Assembly: GCA_026706245.1 (NCBI GenBank)
Contig: JAPOZD010000280.1
Location: forward strand, 1-35,043
DNA: 35,043 bases
Source: Alphaproteobacteria bacterium
Lineage (GTDB): Bacteria > Pseudomonadota > Alphaproteobacteria > Bin95
Reading direction: 5' to 3'
Each line of letters begins with the position of its first letter. Position 1 is the stretch's first letter. The notes beneath the pieces are model-generated. The model was not told the origin of the DNA. It did no database searches and was given only the letters and a program-made list of their open reading frames with translations. A program made the position numbers and the translations under genes. Below are positions 33,129-35,043 of the stretch, piece by piece.

Positions 33129-33859
33129 AATTTCCCCTTTTCTATCTGGAAAATATCCGGATTCCGGGTGTCCTCGATATAGGAAAGCCAAAGCGACACA
33201 ACCCGGTCCTGCGGCTCGGGTTTCTCTGTTCCCTTCCCTTCTTCGCCGGGAACTTTCCTGCTGATCAGCTGCAGCAGCACCATTCGTTCCTGTTCGTCGG
33301 TTGCGCGAAAGACTATGAAAGCGCCGTCATCCACACGGGTGTTCATCACTGTCTTCCCGGGGTCGAAACCCAATTGGCCGAAATATTTCCGTAGGATGTT
33401 GGCGGTCGTCACCAACGCCTGCGGGTCCGGTTCTCCGGTCACCGGAGATCCCCATAGAATATTGACCTGAATCAGCTTTTTCTGCCTGTAACCATGAATA
33501 TATACGACTTGAGCCGGTTCGCTGTCGGGAAAGATTTCTGTAACCGTCGCCACCAGGCTGGAAGTCCTGTCCTCGTCATTGGATTGCTCGAGGATATCTT
33601 CGCGTCGAAGCTGAAAATCGTGTTGTATGGCCTCAAGCGTTTCGGACATCGACATGCCGAAGCGGGCCGAACGAAATCCCGCCACCTGCGGATCGACCGT
33701 TTCCTTGTCGACATTGCCTTCCCGCGAGGAACCCTCCGCGCCGGCGCTCATGACAAATGCGCCGATCAGCGCAGCCAGGGCGGCCGCAACGAGGACGGGC
33801 CGCGTCCGGATCGTATGCATCGGCCTGTCCGCAGCGGCCGTGTAGAAAGTCTTTCGCAT
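33125..33859 (-). CDS. secreted protein of unknown function, downstream of the haemagglutinin-like gene
   Basis: The protein has 244 residues. A hydrophobic N-terminal segment (RPVLVAAALAALIGAFVMSA) ending near AGAEG suggests export to the periplasm. The mature part begins with FRSARFGMSMSETLEAIQHD. It then has a mixed alpha/beta region (VVYIHGYRQKKLIQVNILWG, GAFIVFRATDEQERMVLLQL) and an acidic linker, and ends DIFQIEKGKF. I do not recognise the family. The start at 33859 follows AAGGAG. An alternative ATG at 33904 would overlap the upstream stop (ATGA coupling). Codon use is less GC-rich than in the catabolic genes. It is probably cotranscribed with the haemagglutinin-like gene and may help or modify it. 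Confidence 0.7.
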   Translation of the reverse strand: MRKTFYTAAADRPMHTIRTRPVLVAAALAALIGAFVMSAGAEGSSREGNVDKETVDPQVAGFRSARFGMSMSETLEAIQHDFQLRREDILEQSNDEDRTSSLVATVTEIFPDSEPAQVVYIHGYRQKKLIQVNILWGSPVTGEPDPQALVTTANILRKYFGQLGFDPGKTVMNTRVDDGAFIVFRATDEQERMVLLQLISRKVPGEEGKGTEKPEPQDRVVSLWLSYIEDTRNPDIFQIEKGKF

Positions 33860-33900
33860 CGGCGTCTTTCTCCTTCCCGAGCGTTCCGGCTCAGCAGCCG

Positions 33901-35043
33901 TCATGGCTTTCGAATAACGGCCGGCGACTCATTGTTTTCAGAGTCCGTTCCGGGCGGCGGCGTCAGCAACGGGAAAGGCGTTTCGAATATGTTGATCGCA
34001 TACGGGTTGTCGATCGCACCGACCGCGGACGCCCGGAATACCGGAATGAACGGGGAGAAGACCGCATCGGCGGCTGTCGCCGGGCGTGGTGCCGACTCCA
34101 GCGTCCTCGACAGCGGCAGCGCGGTCAGCTCGGCATAGGTTCGCGTCCCGGCTCCGGTGCCCAGAATGGTGAACCCGTTGAGCTTGTACGAACCCGGTCC
34201 CCGGTTGTCGATTAAGGTTTTGTCGGCGGCACCCTGTCCTCCGACACCGCCTACCCTGCCTTTGATATTCGTGTCCTTGGCCTCGATCGTCAGGGTGCCG
34301 GTCCGCACGGTCACGCCGATGAAGTTGCCGGCTCTCAACACGATGTCCTTCGCGATTATCCTCCCGTATATGTCCCGTGTGCTGACGTTGACGAAGGTAT
34401 CCGCGTACAGGGTATCCGTTCCGAAGTCGGTCGTGCCGGTTCCCGCAAGCTGCGTGAAGGAAACGGCTCTCATCGAGGTGGCTACCGTCACGTCACGGGC
34501 CGCGGCGATCGTCACCGCCCCTAGCTTTTCGACGGCGCCGACGTCGCCGTCGAAATCAATGTTCCCGCCGTCCGCGTCGAGCGTCAGCGCGTAGGCGCCG
34601 TCGAGCGTTGCGGTGAAACGGATCGACCCATCTGCGCTGTCGGCGTCGGCGTCGCTGTCCACCGTCACGTCCGTATGCAGGTCCACCGGGCCGTCGAACG
34701 CGATGTCGCCGTCTTCGCTGGTGTAGTTTTCCCCGTTCAGGTCGATGTTCGTCCCTTCGATGTAAATCGCGCCGACGGTCGCCACCGCGTTCAGGTCGAT
34801 CTGCCCCCCATCCACCGTCAGGCTCGCCAGCGGCGTCGTGCCGCCCACCGCGCCCGGCAGCGTCACCGATCCGCCGTTTGCGTCCAGCGTCAGCGCATGG
34901 TTCCCGTCAATGGTGGAACTGAAGACGATGTTTCCGGCCTCGCCGTCATTGTCCTGATCGCTGTCCACCGTCACCGCGCCGCTCAGGGTCACCGCGCCGG
35001 TGAACGTCACGTCGCCATCCTGGCTGCCGTAGTTTCCTCCCAG
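33901..35043 (-). CDS. filamentous-haemagglutinin-like repeat protein, C-terminal part (truncated by window edge)
   Basis: The open frame continues past the right edge, and 380 residues are visible. Two imperfect repeats of about 102 residues start at 35034 (NYGSQDGDVTFTGAV) and 34728 (NYTSEDGDIAFDGPV). Each contains a VTVDSD, a Gly/Asp stretch and an ALTLDAxGG segment. This Asp/Gly/Thr-rich, beta-strand-dense makeup suits a right-handed beta-helix of the filamentous-haemagglutinin kind, exported by two-partner secretion. The tail (NPYAINIFETPFPLLTPPPG) has no barrel domain, so it is not a classical autotransporter. The N-terminal secretion domain, the rest of the repeats and any TpsB partner lie outside the window. 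Confidence 0.75.
   Translation of the reverse strand: MGGNYGSQDGDVTFTGAVTLSGAVTVDSDQDNDGEAGNIVFSSTIDGNHALTLDANGGSVTLPGAVGGTTPLASLTVDGGQIDLNAVATVGAIYIEGTNIDLNGENYTSEDGDIAFDGPVDLHTDVTVDSDADADSADGSIRFTATLDGAYALTLDADGGNIDFDGDVGAVEKLGAVTIAAARDVTVATSMRAVSFTQLAGTGTTDFGTDTLYADTFVNVSTRDIYGRIIAKDIVLRAGNFIGVTVRTGTLTIEAKDTNIKGRVGGVGGQGAADKTLIDNRGPGSYKLNGFTILGTGAGTRTYAELTALPLSRTLESAPRPATAADAVFSPFIPVFRASAVGAIDNPYAINIFETPFPLLTPPPGTDSENNESPAVIRKP
34501..35034 (-). repeat. two imperfect ~306-base repeats inside the haemagglutinin-like gene
   Basis: Unit one runs from 35034 to 34729. Unit two starts at 34728 and its recognisable part ends near 34501. They share N-Y-x-S-x-D-G-D, V-T-V-D-S-D and A-L-T-L-D-A-x-G-G at equal spacing. 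More copies probably lie beyond the window edge. Confidence 0.6.

Noticed and set aside
28519-33264. A very long open frame on the plus strand (1581 codons) opposite ftsK, lolA and the DMT genes
   Set aside because: It is antisense to clear minus-strand genes. Its sequence is rich in Arg, His, Gly and Ala with no domain, and its apparent internal repeat is only the mirror of the duplicated transporter genes. High GC content keeps such frames open.

Overview
The window is high-GC, densely coded DNA. Several signs point to an alphaproteobacterium, possibly Rhodospirillales-like, although the order is only a guess. These signs are the gene order ftsK-lolA, a zur-znuCB block divergent from znuA around an alphaproteobacterial-type Zur box, an adrenodoxin-type ferredoxin with its FAD reductase, and a structured 'CCCCGGA...TCCGGGG' intergenic repeat. 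I see no rRNA or tRNA gene, CRISPR array, insertion sequence or integrase. The window looks like chromosome rich in catabolic genes, with small toxin-antitoxin-like islands.

Layout. 1-370: the N-terminal part of a 2-hydroxyacid dehydrogenase (minus strand, cut by the window edge). 496-3017: an acyl-CoA carboxylase carboxyltransferase subunit and a glyoxalase-like protein. 3030-7946 (minus): a choline-sulfatase-type sulfatase, a crotonase-fold enzyme and a large molybdopterin oxidoreductase. 7947-8673: a regulatory-looking gap with an AT-rich patch, two strong inverted repeats and at most one small doubtful ORF. 8674-9462 (minus): a PhyH-family dioxygenase. 9730-13148 (plus): an amidase, an orphan BrnA-like antitoxin and an N-acyl-D-amino-acid deacylase. 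13308-13715 (minus): methylmalonyl-CoA epimerase. 13756-14823 (plus): a lone LivM permease. 14831-17974: the complete zinc uptake locus, with znuA on minus and zur, znuC and znuB overlapping on plus. 18082-19755: formate-tetrahydrofolate ligase.

19850-26170 is the most unusual region. An SDR dehydrogenase (minus) diverges from a CmcJ/NvfI-like oxidoreductase (plus). A frameshifted HicB antitoxin remnant follows, and then a tight plus-strand operon of [2Fe-2S] ferredoxin, ferredoxin reductase, Rieske oxygenase and glutamine-synthetase-like ligase. The first three form a full electron-transfer and oxygenase system. The ligase suggests that an amine is gamma-glutamylated before or after oxidation, which recalls the aniline dioxygenase clusters. 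The substrate is unknown.

26192-35043 is all on the minus strand: a second PhyH-type dioxygenase, a candidate toxin-antitoxin pair (65-residue protein plus zeta-like kinase), lolA and ftsK behind a clear sigma-70 promoter, two tandemly duplicated DMT exporters, a possible remnant of an outer-membrane beta-barrel gene, a secreted protein of unknown function, and the C-terminal part of a large repeat-bearing filamentous-haemagglutinin-like protein that continues past the window edge.

All calls come from reading the sequence and from recalled family motifs. No database search was run.
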